Assembly (NCBI GenBank): GCA_027487315.1
Contig: JAIYDW010000107.1
Location: forward strand, 1-64,000
DNA: 64,000 nt
Direction: 5' to 3'
Source: Verrucomicrobiaceae bacterium
GTDB taxonomy: Bacteria; Verrucomicrobiota; Verrucomicrobiia; Verrucomicrobiales; Verrucomicrobiaceae
The notes under the pieces were generated by a model that was not told where the DNA came from, did no database searches, and worked only from the letters and a program-made list of their open reading frames with translations. Positions within the stretch are counted from its first letter, which is position 1. Each line of letters begins with the position of its first letter. This document shows positions 17,050-26,227 of this stretch, in pieces. A program made the position numbers and the translations under genes.

Positions 17050-18825
17050 GTGATCTCACACCTTTTTCCCCTTCTACTCCTGCTTGAGGGCTGTGATCGC
17101 TCTGCCGAGGTGGATCCTGCTGGGACAACTCTGATCCGCTCGGCCTTGCCTGCAATTCAGGCTTATCATCGCGAGGAGGCCAAAAGCGGGGCCATCCTTC
17201 GAGTGGTGTACTTTCACCCGGCAGATCGTGATCCACTGCCCGGCTATGCCGAGCGGCTCGACCGGGCCATGGCCGATGTCAGTGCCTTCTATCGTGACGG
17301 ACTGCGGCGCTTCGGATACGAAAGCGACGGCATTCCCTACGAGATGAAGGACGGACGCCTTCACTTGCATGTCGTGCGCGGCAAAAAGCCCGCCAGCGGC
17401 TACAGCTATGCCAGTGGGGACGAAATCGAACGCGAAATCCAGACGGCGCTCGGCTTCTCCCGAAAGTACGTCCTCGCCATCCATGCGCTTTGCCATCGCG
17501 AGGCCGACGGGCGCTATGTTTTCGATGCGCCCTACTACGGCTACGCCGGACGCGGACAGGGCTTTTGCCATGCTGCGGACTGCGAGCTGCTCGATCCGGC
17601 CTTGCTTGGCGACGCTACACCGATGGTCATCACGGAGCACTACAACCCACGCTGGGAAATGACCGTGGGACAGTTCAACTCGAAATATCTCGGCGGCATC
17701 GCGCATGAGCTGGGCCATGCTCTCGGCCTCTTTCACGAGAAAGGCACCATCGAGGAGCCTTCCGCCACCGCCTCGCTGATGAGCAACGGCAATCTCCACT
17801 ACCGCGAGCACCTGAACGGCGACAAACGCTCGTCCTACCTGTCACGCACCGCCGCGCTCTCGCTCCTTTCGCACCCGCTGCTCACAGGCACGGACCGAGA
17901 GCGATGGAGTGATCCGCAGGCCGAGTTCGTGGACTTGAAGCTCGAAGCCGACGGCCCGGCATTGCGGGTGCGTGGGCAGGTCAAAGCCGGCATTCCCGCT
18001 TATGCCGTCGTCGCCTATGCATGGACGATGCAGGGCGATGAGCACTTTGCCCGCCCCTATTTCGTCGTGCTCGGCAAGGACGGCCGCTTTGAAATTGAAG
18101 TGTCCGATTTGATGAAGACACACGCCTATGCGCTGCGGCTGGTGAGCTTTCACGTCAATGGAGCACGCCATGTGATCAATCGCGACTTCGGCCACGATGC
18201 GAGCGGTCATCCCGTCGTACCCTGGGTGGTGCGTGAGGCTGAAAGTGCCGTTATCCAGCAGCAGCCCGATGCCGAATCGCTGCTCACCGATGAAGCCATC
18301 GCCCGCGCTTCGAAAGGAGATCAGCGCCTGCTCCGCATCCTGCGTGAAGTTCTCGATCCACCGCCCCTCATCGACCTCGCCACCACGGATCAGAACAGCG
18401 CCTATCTCTCTGATGCCAAGTGGCAAAGCGCGAGCGTTGGCTGGGGCCAGCCCGCACGTAATCACTACCGATTTGATGACCAGATTCAAAATCAGGTCTT
18501 TCTCCAGATCGGCGGTCACATTCATTCGAAGGGGCTCTACGCACACTCGACCTCACGCTACGTCTTCGATCTCGCCGGGCGCTGGAAGCAGTTCGCTGTG
18601 AAGATCGGCCTCCATGACAAGGCTCATACGCAGGGCTCTGCCGTTTTCCGTGTGCTCGGCGATGGCCGCGAGCTGTATCGCTCCCGAGTTTTGCACGCCA
18701 ACAGTCACGAGAAGCCCATCATCAATGTCACGGGCGTCCGCACGCTGGAACTCCTCTGCGAAGGCGCCGAAGGCCACAACCACAACTCTTGGGCCATCTG
18801 GGCCGATCCCGAGCTCAATCGCTAA
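17050..18825 (+). CDS. Metzincin-like zinc metalloprotease lipoprotein with C-terminal NPCBM domain
   Basis: Predicted secreted protein of 591 aa. The zinc site HELGHALGLFH (219-229) is a perfect HExxHxxGxxH metzincin motif, preceded by YLGGIA, so proteolytic activity is likely. The C-terminal 150 residues (from LATTDQNSAYLSDA to ADPELN) match an NPCBM/NEW2 carbohydrate-binding module, including HSKGLYAHSTSRYVFDL. The GTG at 17050 gives a short lipoprotein leader (VISHLFPLLLLLEGC) with lipobox LEGC; an upstream ATG frame overlaps the transposase gene and has no sensible leader. A role in breaking down glycoproteins is plausible but inferred. Confidence 0.8.
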   Translation: MISHLFPLLLLLEGCDRSAEVDPAGTTLIRSALPAIQAYHREEAKSGAILRVVYFHPADRDPLPGYAERLDRAMADVSAFYRDGLRRFGYESDGIPYEMKDGRLHLHVVRGKKPASGYSYASGDEIEREIQTALGFSRKYVLAIHALCHREADGRYVFDAPYYGYAGRGQGFCHAADCELLDPALLGDATPMVITEHYNPRWEMTVGQFNSKYLGGIAHELGHALGLFHEKGTIEEPSATASLMSNGNLHYREHLNGDKRSSYLSRTAALSLLSHPLLTGTDRERWSDPQAEFVDLKLEADGPALRVRGQVKAGIPAYAVVAYAWTMQGDEHFARPYFVVLGKDGRFEIEVSDLMKTHAYALRLVSFHVNGARHVINRDFGHDASGHPVVPWVVREAESAVIQQQPDAESLLTDEAIARASKGDQRLLRILREVLDPPPLIDLATTDQNSAYLSDAKWQSASVGWGQPARNHYRFDDQIQNQVFLQIGGHIHSKGLYAHSTSRYVFDLAGRWKQFAVKIGLHDKAHTQGSAVFRVLGDGRELYRSRVLHANSHEKPIINVTGVRTLELLCEGAEGHNHNSWAIWADPELNR

Positions 18826-18896
18826 ACCCAGTCTGCCACCGCATTGCAGTGAAATGTCCGGTTGATCACTGCCCAGCCTGCGTTTGACTCTATTAC

Positions 18897-19682
18897 ATGC
18901 CTACCCCCATCCGCGTCACCATCTGGAACGAATTCGTTCACGAACGCCAAAACCCCGCCGTCGCACAGATCTACCCTAATGGCATCCACGGTCTGCTGGC
19001 GGAAGCCCTGGGCCACCACGACGATTTCATCATCCGCACCGCCACACTGGATGAGTCAGATCAAGGCCTGCCCCAATCCGTTCTCGACGAAACAGACGTG
19101 CTGCTATGGTGGGGCCACACCGCGCATGACGCGGTGCTGGACGAAACTGTCACACGGGTTCAGCTCCGTGTCCTTGCTGGCATGGGCTTGATCGTCCTTC
19201 ACTCCGGGCATTTCTCGAAAGTCTTCAAACGTCTCATGGGCACCAGCTGTGCCCTTTGCTGGCGGGAAGCTGGCGAGCGAGAGCGCGTCTGGGTGGTCAA
19301 TCCAAGCCATCCCATCACCGCTGGCCTCAGCGACTGCATCGAGATCGAACACTCCGAAATGTACGGAGAACCCTTTGGAATTCCAACACCGGACGAACTG
19401 ATCTTTGTGTCCTGGTTCCAAGGTGGCGAGGTCTTCCGTAGCGGCGCCACATGGACACGCGGCAGCGGTCGCATCTTCTACTTCAGCCCCGGTCATGAAG
19501 TGTATCCCATCTACCATCACCCGGATGTGCAGCGCGTGATCGCCAACGGCATTCGCTGGGCCCAGCCCCATGAAGGAAGCCAAATCTCGCCCCGCCCTGT
19601 TCCCATCGAACAAGCACGGGAACACATCGTTGCGCAAGGCGGCACAGTGCATCTAGCCGATGGCCAATTGAAAAGGCCATAG
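18897..19682 (+). CDS. ThuA-like domain protein
   Basis: Protein of 261 aa of the ThuA (trehalose utilization) family, a class I glutamine-amidotransferase-like fold. Typical features are the N-terminal RVTIWNEF strand, [34 protein letters not shown], and the ending [21 protein letters not shown]. No signal peptide is visible, so it is probably cytosolic. ThuA genes commonly accompany Gfo/Idh dehydrogenases in this phylum. Its neighbours here are the metzincin lipoprotein (71 bp upstream) and convergent Cys-rich genes. No specific substrate can be assigned. Confidence 0.88.
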   Translation: MPTPIRVTIWNEFVHERQNPAVAQIYPNGIHGLLAEALGHHDDFIIRTATLDESDQGLPQSVLDETDVLLWWGHTAHDAVLDETVTRVQLRVLAGMGLIVLHSGHFSKVFKRLMGTSCALCWREAGERERVWVVNPSHPITAGLSDCIEIEHSEMYGEPFGIPTPDELIFVSWFQGGEVFRSGATWTRGSGRIFYFSPGHEVYPIYHHPDVQRVIANGIRWAQPHEGSQISPRPVPIEQAREHIVAQGGTVHLADGQLKRP

Positions 19683-19756
19683 TTCACAAAAAAGCGCCGC
19701 CACCCGGTTCACGGATGACGACGCTGTGGCTACTTGCTGAATCTCAGAAGTTTGGG

Positions 19757-19942
19757 TTACTTCTTGGCGCAGCAGGTCTTACAGGCTTCGGCTCCTTTGC
19801 AGCATTCAGCGCACTTGTCCTTGCAGCAGGTCGCGCATGCAGAAGCACCGCTTTTGCAGCAGCTCATCCCACCGGAGGCAGTTGAGCAGGAGGACAAGGT
19901 GCCCATGACAGTCAGAGCAAGAATAGAGAGAATCGTTTTCAT
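19757..19942 (-). CDS. Very small cysteine-rich lipoprotein
   Basis: Predicted lipoprotein of 61 aa with leader MKTILSILALTVMGTLSSC and a lipobox LSSC. The mature part of about 43 residues has 12 cysteines counting the lipid-anchored one, many in CC pairs (SCCK, TCCK, ECCK, TCCA) separated by lysine, alanine and acidic residues. This could bind metal (copper or zinc) or form a disulfide knot; I do not recognise the family. It is the second gene of a likely operon with the secreted protein at 20106-20471. The start at 19942 is supported by the leader; longer frames add a non-signal prefix. Confidence 0.72.
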   Translation of the reverse strand: MKTILSILALTVMGTLSSCSTASGGMSCCKSGASACATCCKDKCAECCKGAEACKTCCAKK

Positions 19943-20105
19943 GATGTTTGTTTCGTAAATGAAGTTTTCGTTTTGTTTGATAGCACATGCCAATCTGCAT
20001 TCGTAGCACGACCGAACCCGGCAGCTTTGGCGGGGATCAAGCTCGATCACGCTCCCTTTCGACGGGACCTTCGCGGCATCGTCCTCAAACGACACCTCGC
20101 AATGC

Positions 20106-20471
20106 TCAACAGAGCAGGGCTCGATGCTTCAAATACCATCGCGGCGGCCCCCCACTTCGCACTACCACCCGAAAGCGCTCCGCAAATGGCCTCCTCAAAC
20201 CAGCCATCATCACTGGGCCCGCAAGAGTTTCGGGAAGAATAGCAAACGAGCTTCCAGGCCCTGCCGGCTTGATCGCCTTCGGAGCCAAATCTCTTTGAAT
20301 CAACTCGCGCGTGCAAAGGCAACCATCGTCATCCGCCGTGTTTGACGAGTCCGCAGCCTGACACATCGGGCAACCAACTTCCGCCTCCGCCATCACCCGA
20401 TGCCATCCGCAACAACAAAGCGGGACAGCCAGGAAAAGGCTGAGCAAAACGGCGAACCAGCGAGGTGTCAT
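20106..20471 (-). CDS. Cys-rich secreted protein, unrecognised
   Basis: Hypothetical protein of 121 aa. The start at 20471 places a hydrophobic leader MTPRWFAVLLSLFLAVPLCCC at the N-terminus. Further cysteines follow (VGCPMCQAAD, GCLCTREL), so the exported region has CxxC and CxC motifs that could bind a metal or form disulfides. The rest is basic and lacks a recognisable domain. It is 163 bp upstream of, and on the same strand as, the small Cys-rich lipoprotein, suggesting a joint role such as metal handling. The 3' half has no family match that I know. Confidence 0.55.
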   Translation of the reverse strand: MTPRWFAVLLSLFLAVPLCCCGWHRVMAEAEVGCPMCQAADSSNTADDDGCLCTRELIQRDLAPKAIKPAGPGSSFAILPETLAGPVMMAGLRRPFAERFRVVVRSGGPPRWYLKHRALLC

Positions 20472-20567
20472 CGTACGATGAGATACTCCAGGCAGAAGAA
20501 TATTCAATCTTTCTTCCACCCGGACCAAGAAACCGTGGCCACGTCCGGACCCATGCCCCTCGCTGAA

Positions 20568-21647
20568 TCACACCCCACCTAGGCGCTGCAGCTGATACTT
20601 CGCCTCAATCTCTTGCACCCAATCGACATTCTCCAGATACCACCGCACACTGCGCCGCAACCCCGTTTCAAAAGTCTCCAGCGGTGCCCATCCCAATTCC
20701 CTCTCGATCTTCGAGCAGTCAATCGCATAGCGCCGATCATGTCCCGGCCGATCCTTCACATACGTGATCAAGTCCTCCGCCCGGCGGTTCAAATCCGGCC
20801 GTTCCGCATTCACCGCATTGATGATGGCATGAACCACATCAATGTTCTTCATCTCGCACTTGCCCCCGATGTTGTACGTCTCACCAACCTCCCCCTTGGC
20901 CATCGCCAGCGCTAGGCCTCGACAATGGTCTTCCACATAGAGCCAGTCCCGCACATTGCTGCCATCACCATACACTGGCAAAGACTCACCCCGAAGCACC
21001 TTCTGAATCATCAGCGGCATCAACTTCTCCGGAAACTGAAATGGACCATAGTTGTTCGAACAATTCGTCGTCACCACGGGCAAATGAAAGGTGTGCAGGT
21101 AAGCCCGCGCCAAATGATCACTGCCAGCCTTGCTCGCCGAATAGGGACTGTTCGGCGCATAGGGCGTCGTCTCGCTGAAAGCCGGATCCGTCGCAGAAAG
21201 CGAACCAAAAACCTCATCTGTGGACACATGCAAAAACCTGAAATCATCCCGCCCAACCGCCAACCGACCCTGATGATGCGCCTTTGCCGCCTCCAGCAAC
21301 CTGAACGTTCCCACAAAATTCGTCATGATGAACTCTTCCGGTCCATCAATGCTCCGGTCCACATGGGACTCCGCCGCCAAATGCATCACCGCATTGATAT
21401 CATGCTCGGCCAAAAGTTGACCCACCAAATCACGATCCAGGATGTCCCCCTTCACAAACACATGCCTCGAGTCACCGGTCAGCGCGGTAAGATTCGAAAG
21501 ATTTCCCGCATAGGTCAATTTGTCCAGATTCACCACCTTCTCGACAGTAATACCAAGATCCTCACCCGCCGCCCCCAAAAGGTAGTGCACAAGATTGGAA
21601 CCAATAAAGCCGGCGCCGCCGGTGACGAGAATGCGTTTGTTGGACAT
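20568..21647 (-). CDS. rfbB: dTDP-glucose 4,6-dehydratase
   Basis: Short-chain-dehydrogenase-type enzyme of 359 aa converting dTDP-glucose to dTDP-4-keto-6-deoxyglucose, an early step to dTDP-rhamnose and related sugars. NAD+-binding [10 protein letters not shown] is near residue 8, catalytic [11 protein letters not shown] holds the Asp-Glu pair, and [11 protein letters not shown] supplies the Tyr-Lys. The C-terminal [14 protein letters not shown] and [13 protein letters not shown] are typical for RmlB. The ATG at 21647 is used because it begins the conserved [11 protein letters not shown]. It is divergent from the GDP-fucose synthase gene; no rmlA/C/D genes are visible nearby. Confidence 0.95.
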   Translation of the reverse strand: MSNKRILVTGGAGFIGSNLVHYLLGAAGEDLGITVEKVVNLDKLTYAGNLSNLTALTGDSRHVFVKGDILDRDLVGQLLAEHDINAVMHLAAESHVDRSIDGPEEFIMTNFVGTFRLLEAAKAHHQGRLAVGRDDFRFLHVSTDEVFGSLSATDPAFSETTPYAPNSPYSASKAGSDHLARAYLHTFHLPVVTTNCSNNYGPFQFPEKLMPLMIQKVLRGESLPVYGDGSNVRDWLYVEDHCRGLALAMAKGEVGETYNIGGKCEMKNIDVVHAIINAVNAERPDLNRRAEDLITYVKDRPGHDRRYAIDCSKIERELGWAPLETFETGLRRSVRWYLENVDWVQEIEAKYQLQRLGGV

Positions 21648-21742
21648 GAAAACAGGATGGCCCACAGACTAAAGCGATGAACGAAAGGCGGCAACGCCTT
21701 TTCCAGATGCAAGTCAGAGGCTTCCTGCTACATCTCCTCTGC

Positions 21743-22702
21743 ATGCGACTCTCCGAAGCTCAATCCATTTTCATCGCAGGCCACCGAGGCATGGTCGGTG
21801 GTGCCCTGATTCGCGCCATCACAGCCCGCCACCCTGAGGTAAAGCTCCACACCGCCTCTCGTCAGGAACTGGACCTGCTTTCCCAGGCAGCCGTGAACGC
21901 CTTCATCGCCAACACTCGCCCGGATGCCATGGTGATTGCCGCCGCCAAAGTCGGTGGCATCCACGCCAATAGCACCTACCCCGCAGACTTCATTTATGAG
22001 AACCTCATGATTGCCGCCAACCTGGTTCATGCGGCCTTCGAATACGGCGTCAAAAGGGTACTCTTCCTCGGCAGCTCCTGCATCTACCCGCGTGAAGCCC
22101 CCCAGCCAATGCCCGAAGACTGCCTTCTCACCAGTCCCCTCGAATCCACCAATGAAGCCTACGCCATCGCCAAAATCGCCGGCCTCAAGCTCTGCCAACA
22201 CTACCGCAAGCAACACGGCGTTCTCTTCCATTCCGCCATGCCCACCAATCTCTATGGCCCAGGCGACAACTACCATGCCGAAAACTCTCACGTCATTCCC
22301 GCTCTCCTAAGACGCTTCCATGAAGCCAAACAAGAGGGCAGGGAAGAGGTCGTCGTTTGGGGCACAGGCTCTCCCCGGCGCGAATTCCTCCACGTCGATG
22401 ACCTCGCCGCAGGCTGCCTCCACCTCATGGAGTCCAACGATCCCCCCGACTGGATCAACCTCGGCTGCGGCCACGACGTCTCCATCCGCGAACTCGCCGA
22501 ACTCGTCAAAACCACCGTCGGCTATCAGGGCAATCTGTCCTTCGACACCTCCAAACCCGATGGCACCCCCCGCAAACTCCTCGATGTCGCGAAAATGAAC
22601 GCCCTCGGCTGGAAGGCTCAAATCCCACTCGCTACCGGACTCGCCGAAGCCTATTCCGACTTTAAATCCTCCCTCGAAAGCCACACCGCTCGTTGCGTGT
22701 GA
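21743..22702 (+). CDS. fcl: GDP-L-fucose synthase
   Basis: Extended SDR of 319 aa (usual length about 320) that epimerises and reduces GDP-4-keto-6-deoxymannose to GDP-L-fucose. The NADPH site GHRGMVGGA is near residue 13, the catalytic serine lies in GSSCIYP, and the Tyr-Lys pair is in [15 protein letters not shown] and [11 protein letters not shown] are typical of Fcl/WcaG. The partner GDP-mannose 4,6-dehydratase is not in the window. The start at 21743 ([16 protein letters not shown]) matches family N-termini. Together with rfbB this suggests deoxysugar supply for a surface polysaccharide. Confidence 0.92.
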   Translation: MRLSEAQSIFIAGHRGMVGGALIRAITARHPEVKLHTASRQELDLLSQAAVNAFIANTRPDAMVIAAAKVGGIHANSTYPADFIYENLMIAANLVHAAFEYGVKRVLFLGSSCIYPREAPQPMPEDCLLTSPLESTNEAYAIAKIAGLKLCQHYRKQHGVLFHSAMPTNLYGPGDNYHAENSHVIPALLRRFHEAKQEGREEVVVWGTGSPRREFLHVDDLAAGCLHLMESNDPPDWINLGCGHDVSIRELAELVKTTVGYQGNLSFDTSKPDGTPRKLLDVAKMNALGWKAQIPLATGLAEAYSDFKSSLESHTARCV

Positions 22703-22709
22703 TTCAACC

Positions 22710-24845
22710 TCAATTCACGAGGCCCATCTGCCACAGAATGAAGGCGGCCTCCTCAGCATTCTCCCGCAAATGATCGTAGCGTCCCGACTTGCCGCCATGC
22801 CCGGCATCCATGTTGATCTTCAATAACAGCAAATTGTCGTCTGTCTTCAACGCCCGCAATTTGGCGACCATCTTCGCCGGTTCCCAGTAAGTCACTCGCG
22901 GATCGTTCAATCCCCCAGTCACCAGCATCGGCGGATACGCCTGCGCCGTGATGTTGTCGTAGGGACTGTAGCTGCGAATCAATTCAAACGCCGCCTTGTC
23001 GATGATCGGGTTCCCCCATTCCGGCCACTCTCCCGGCGTTAAAGGCAGTGAATCATCCAGCATGGTGTTCAACACATCGACAAAAGGCACATGCGCCACC
23101 ACCGCACCAAAAAGCGCCGGCGCTTGATTGACGACCGCCCCCATCAACTCCCCTCCCGCTGAACCTCCCGATGCCGTCAGCCGACCCTCAGCCACATACC
23201 CGGCCTTGATCAGCCCCCTGGCCACATCCACAAAATCATTGAACGTATTGGTTCGCTTCGTCAGCTTTCCATCCAGATACCACTGGTATCCCAGATCATC
23301 TCCACCGCGAATGTGCGCAATGGCATACGCAAAACCACGATCCACCAACGACAATCGATTCGCACTAAACCCCGGAGGTGTCGCCAGGCCATACGCCCCA
23401 TAGCTATACAGATGCAGTGGTTGGCTCCCATCCTTCTTGAAGCCCTTCTGATACAAAATCGAAACCGGCACCTGCACCCCATCACGAGCCGTGATGTAAA
23501 GGCGCTCCGTCTCATACCGGCTCGCATCGTAGCCCGAGGGAATCTCCTGCACCTTCAAAGACTCCAGCCGCTTCTCCCCCACATGATAATCATACACCGT
23601 CAATGGCGTCACCATCGACTCATACTCAATGCGTAACTTGCTCACCTCGTATTCCGGATTCTCATCCAACTCCGTCGCATAACTGCTCTCCGGGAACCTG
23701 ATCCGATCCACCTTGAGCACATCCGCATAGTCACGAATCTCAATCTGATCTAACCCATCAATGCGCCCTTCGATCACATAGAAATCTTTGAATAAAACCA
23801 GGCTCGTTAGGTAATGCCGATCCGATCCAGCAATCAATGTCTCCCACTCCGCAGGCTTCTCCAGAGAGGCCTTGGCGACACGAAAGTTAACATGCTCATC
23901 GTTGGTCAAAACAAACAATTGCCCATCACGCACATCGACCACGTAATTGCGCCCCACTTGACGCGGACTGATCAAAATCGGCTCCGCCAAAGGATTGCTC
24001 GTCGGCACCAACCGAATCTCACTCGTCACCTGATCCCCGGTTCCAATGATAATCCAATCCCGCTGTGCACTTAGATCGACATCCACACTGAAGCCAATAT
24101 CACGCTCCTTATACAATCGCTTGGCCTTCTTGGGATCCTCTCCCAACCGATGGTAATGCACGTTGTCCACACGCCAGTTCTTGTTCGCGATACCATAAAC
24201 AAACCCCTTGCTGTCAGCCGCCCAAACAATGCTCGAAAGAGTCCCGGGAATGATGTCCGGCAATTCCTCGCCCGTCTCCAAATCCCGCACATGAATCGTA
24301 AATCGCTCCGACCCATTGTCGTCATAAGCATAAGCCATCAGCCGCCCATCCGGACTCACCGACAATTCATGGAGTTGAAAGTAATCCTTGCCCTCTGCCA
24401 GTCGATTCTCATCCAAAATCAATTGGTCCGCACCCCCACCCACCGGACGCCGATAGTGCCGCCGATACTGCGTGCCCGAGTCAAACTTCTCCCAATAAAC
24501 CCAGGCCCCGTCCTTCTGCGGAACACTGCTTTCATCTTCCTGCACCCGACCCTTCATCTCCTGAAACACCGTCTCCACCAAGTCCTTCTGCGGAGCCATC
24601 TGCGCCTCGAAATACGCGTTCTCAGCCTTCAAATACGACAGCACATCCGGGTCATCGACTTCAGGATAATCGTCATCCTTCAGCCAATGCCACGGATCCT
24701 CCAGCGTGATGCCATGATACTCGGCGTGATGGGGGCGTTTCTCGGCGACAGGGGGTAGGGTGGGCATGAGGGCAGGGCATTCGACCGCGACCAGAGATCC
24801 AAAAACCATCACCCACTTGGAAACCAAAACAAACGGCGGATTCAT
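22710..24845 (-). CDS. S9 family prolyl oligopeptidase, protease II-like
   Basis: Serine oligopeptidase of 711 aa, similar to PtrB/oligopeptidase B. The N-terminal propeller begins PHHAEYHGITLEDPWHWLKD, and the C-terminal alpha/beta hydrolase has the nucleophile in GGSAGGEL, the Asp in GGLNDPRVTYWEP and the His in NMDAGHGGKSGRYD. It cleaves small peptides after basic residues or proline, depending on the subgroup. The start at 24845 gives a hydrophobic segment (MNPPFVLVSKWVMVFGSLVAV), so export is possible although most relatives are cytosolic or periplasmic. The gene is convergent with fcl, with 7 bp between the stops. Confidence 0.92.
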   Translation of the reverse strand: MNPPFVLVSKWVMVFGSLVAVECPALMPTLPPVAEKRPHHAEYHGITLEDPWHWLKDDDYPEVDDPDVLSYLKAENAYFEAQMAPQKDLVETVFQEMKGRVQEDESSVPQKDGAWVYWEKFDSGTQYRRHYRRPVGGGADQLILDENRLAEGKDYFQLHELSVSPDGRLMAYAYDDNGSERFTIHVRDLETGEELPDIIPGTLSSIVWAADSKGFVYGIANKNWRVDNVHYHRLGEDPKKAKRLYKERDIGFSVDVDLSAQRDWIIIGTGDQVTSEIRLVPTSNPLAEPILISPRQVGRNYVVDVRDGQLFVLTNDEHVNFRVAKASLEKPAEWETLIAGSDRHYLTSLVLFKDFYVIEGRIDGLDQIEIRDYADVLKVDRIRFPESSYATELDENPEYEVSKLRIEYESMVTPLTVYDYHVGEKRLESLKVQEIPSGYDASRYETERLYITARDGVQVPVSILYQKGFKKDGSQPLHLYSYGAYGLATPPGFSANRLSLVDRGFAYAIAHIRGGDDLGYQWYLDGKLTKRTNTFNDFVDVARGLIKAGYVAEGRLTASGGSAGGELMGAVVNQAPALFGAVVAHVPFVDVLNTMLDDSLPLTPGEWPEWGNPIIDKAAFELIRSYSPYDNITAQAYPPMLVTGGLNDPRVTYWEPAKMVAKLRALKTDDNLLLLKINMDAGHGGKSGRYDHLRENAEEAAFILWQMGLVN

Positions 24846-24931
24846 AGTGTCGTTTCCCCATCGCGGAGCAAGCAGCCCATACAATCGGAAGTCGATAGGC
24901 ACAACTCCTCTAAAGCGTCCCTCCAGTCACC

Positions 24932-26179
24932 TCAGCGTTGGGTCTCCTCCACCAACTCATGGACTTTCTTGACGATCCGCTCCTCCACATCCTCCGCCCA
25001 CCCCGCCTGCGCCTCGTAACCCCCTTCCTTCAACACCCGAAGACTCGGCACATACCCGGTGTAATCATTGGAATACCCCACCACCCAGGTCGCCGAGTCC
25101 TTGCTAAGCTCTCTCTTTAAGCGAATCGAGTAATCTATGGTCGTCTCGCTCCCAAGAGCCACCACCGTCAATGCTTCTCCAAACCTCGCCACCTGAACAG
25201 GATACAAATGCGGTGCTCGCTTTTTCTCTGGTGCGTAATCCAGGGATATCTTCTCATACGCCGCTCGAATCCGACCTCCCACCACCCTCTTCGGCACCTG
25301 CATCGCCACTTCAACCGCATTCGATAAACTTCGCCCATGCATCTTCGCCAAATCAAGAGCCGTCAATCCCGGCACCACCCCACCTCGGCGAGGATACGGA
25401 TTCTGATCGCCACTGCAGCCGTTCATGAAAAGAGCCACAAACCCTGGCCGATTTTCCTGAAGATACTCTTGGGCATAGCCTGCATAGTCGCCGCAATACT
25501 GAAACTCACCCAGACACGTGTTGTGGCAGGCATAACCAAACAGCACCGCTCGCGCTTGTCCTTCAGGTGAAACCACCTGAAGCACCGGAACCTCATGATC
25601 CACTGGCCCATCCGGGTTCGGACTGTTTTGATATCCCGTCGGAGAGGGCAAACGCCGATTCATCGCAAACCCACACCTGGAGCGACTCCATGAAACCGCC
25701 GCTGGCTTCAAATCCGTAATGGCATCGCCAATGACTTTCATCATTCGCTCCTCCAAAAACGCCGTGTATTCCTGGGCCTCCTTTTCCCGTCCTTTCTCCA
25801 CCCGATACTCAGGTCCGCTGTGCGTGTGAGAGGCATTGAGCAAAATCGACTCCGGAGGCAACCCATACGCCTTCTGAACCTTCTCCTCCATTCGCATTCG
25901 AAGACTCGGCAAAATCCCAATCAAATCCAGCGTCACAAACACAAACCTTTTGCCCGCCACATCCTCCAAAGCCAACGCCTTCGCATACAACTCTTGCACC
26001 TTACCCTCCGCGGGCTTTTCCCGCGACGCATACCCCGCCATCCACATATTCATCGCCGGCGTTATGATCTGTTGCGCTACCCCGGCTTTGAGCGGGGCAG
26101 GGGAGTCCTCCGGCTGCGCCACACTCAACGCCCCAGCGACTAGACCCAATGCCGCAATCAAAGGAAACAGGATTCTCAT
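24932..26179 (-). CDS. Secreted neutral/alkaline ceramidase N-terminal domain protein
   Basis: Exported protein of 415 aa with signal MRILFPLIAALGLVAGALSVA. The body follows the N-terminal domain of neutral ceramidases: VAQQIITP, MAGY, LNASHTHSGPE (likely zinc-binding), FGYACHNTC and FMNGCSGDQNP. Lipid amidohydrolase activity is not certain since the C-terminal Ig-like domain of true ceramidases is absent and many environmental homologues have unknown substrates. It lies upstream of the S9 peptidase on the same strand with 86 bp between them. It follows mnmG by 48 bp, also on the same strand. Confidence 0.87.
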   Translation of the reverse strand: MRILFPLIAALGLVAGALSVAQPEDSPAPLKAGVAQQIITPAMNMWMAGYASREKPAEGKVQELYAKALALEDVAGKRFVFVTLDLIGILPSLRMRMEEKVQKAYGLPPESILLNASHTHSGPEYRVEKGREKEAQEYTAFLEERMMKVIGDAITDLKPAAVSWSRSRCGFAMNRRLPSPTGYQNSPNPDGPVDHEVPVLQVVSPEGQARAVLFGYACHNTCLGEFQYCGDYAGYAQEYLQENRPGFVALFMNGCSGDQNPYPRRGGVVPGLTALDLAKMHGRSLSNAVEVAMQVPKRVVGGRIRAAYEKISLDYAPEKKRAPHLYPVQVARFGEALTVVALGSETTIDYSIRLKRELSKDSATWVVGYSNDYTGYVPSLRVLKEGGYEAQAGWAEDVEERIVKKVHELVEETQR

Positions 26180-26227
26180 TCAAATGCTACGCCACCCAAA
26201 TCAGCGTCTTGCCAAACAGGCGAACTC

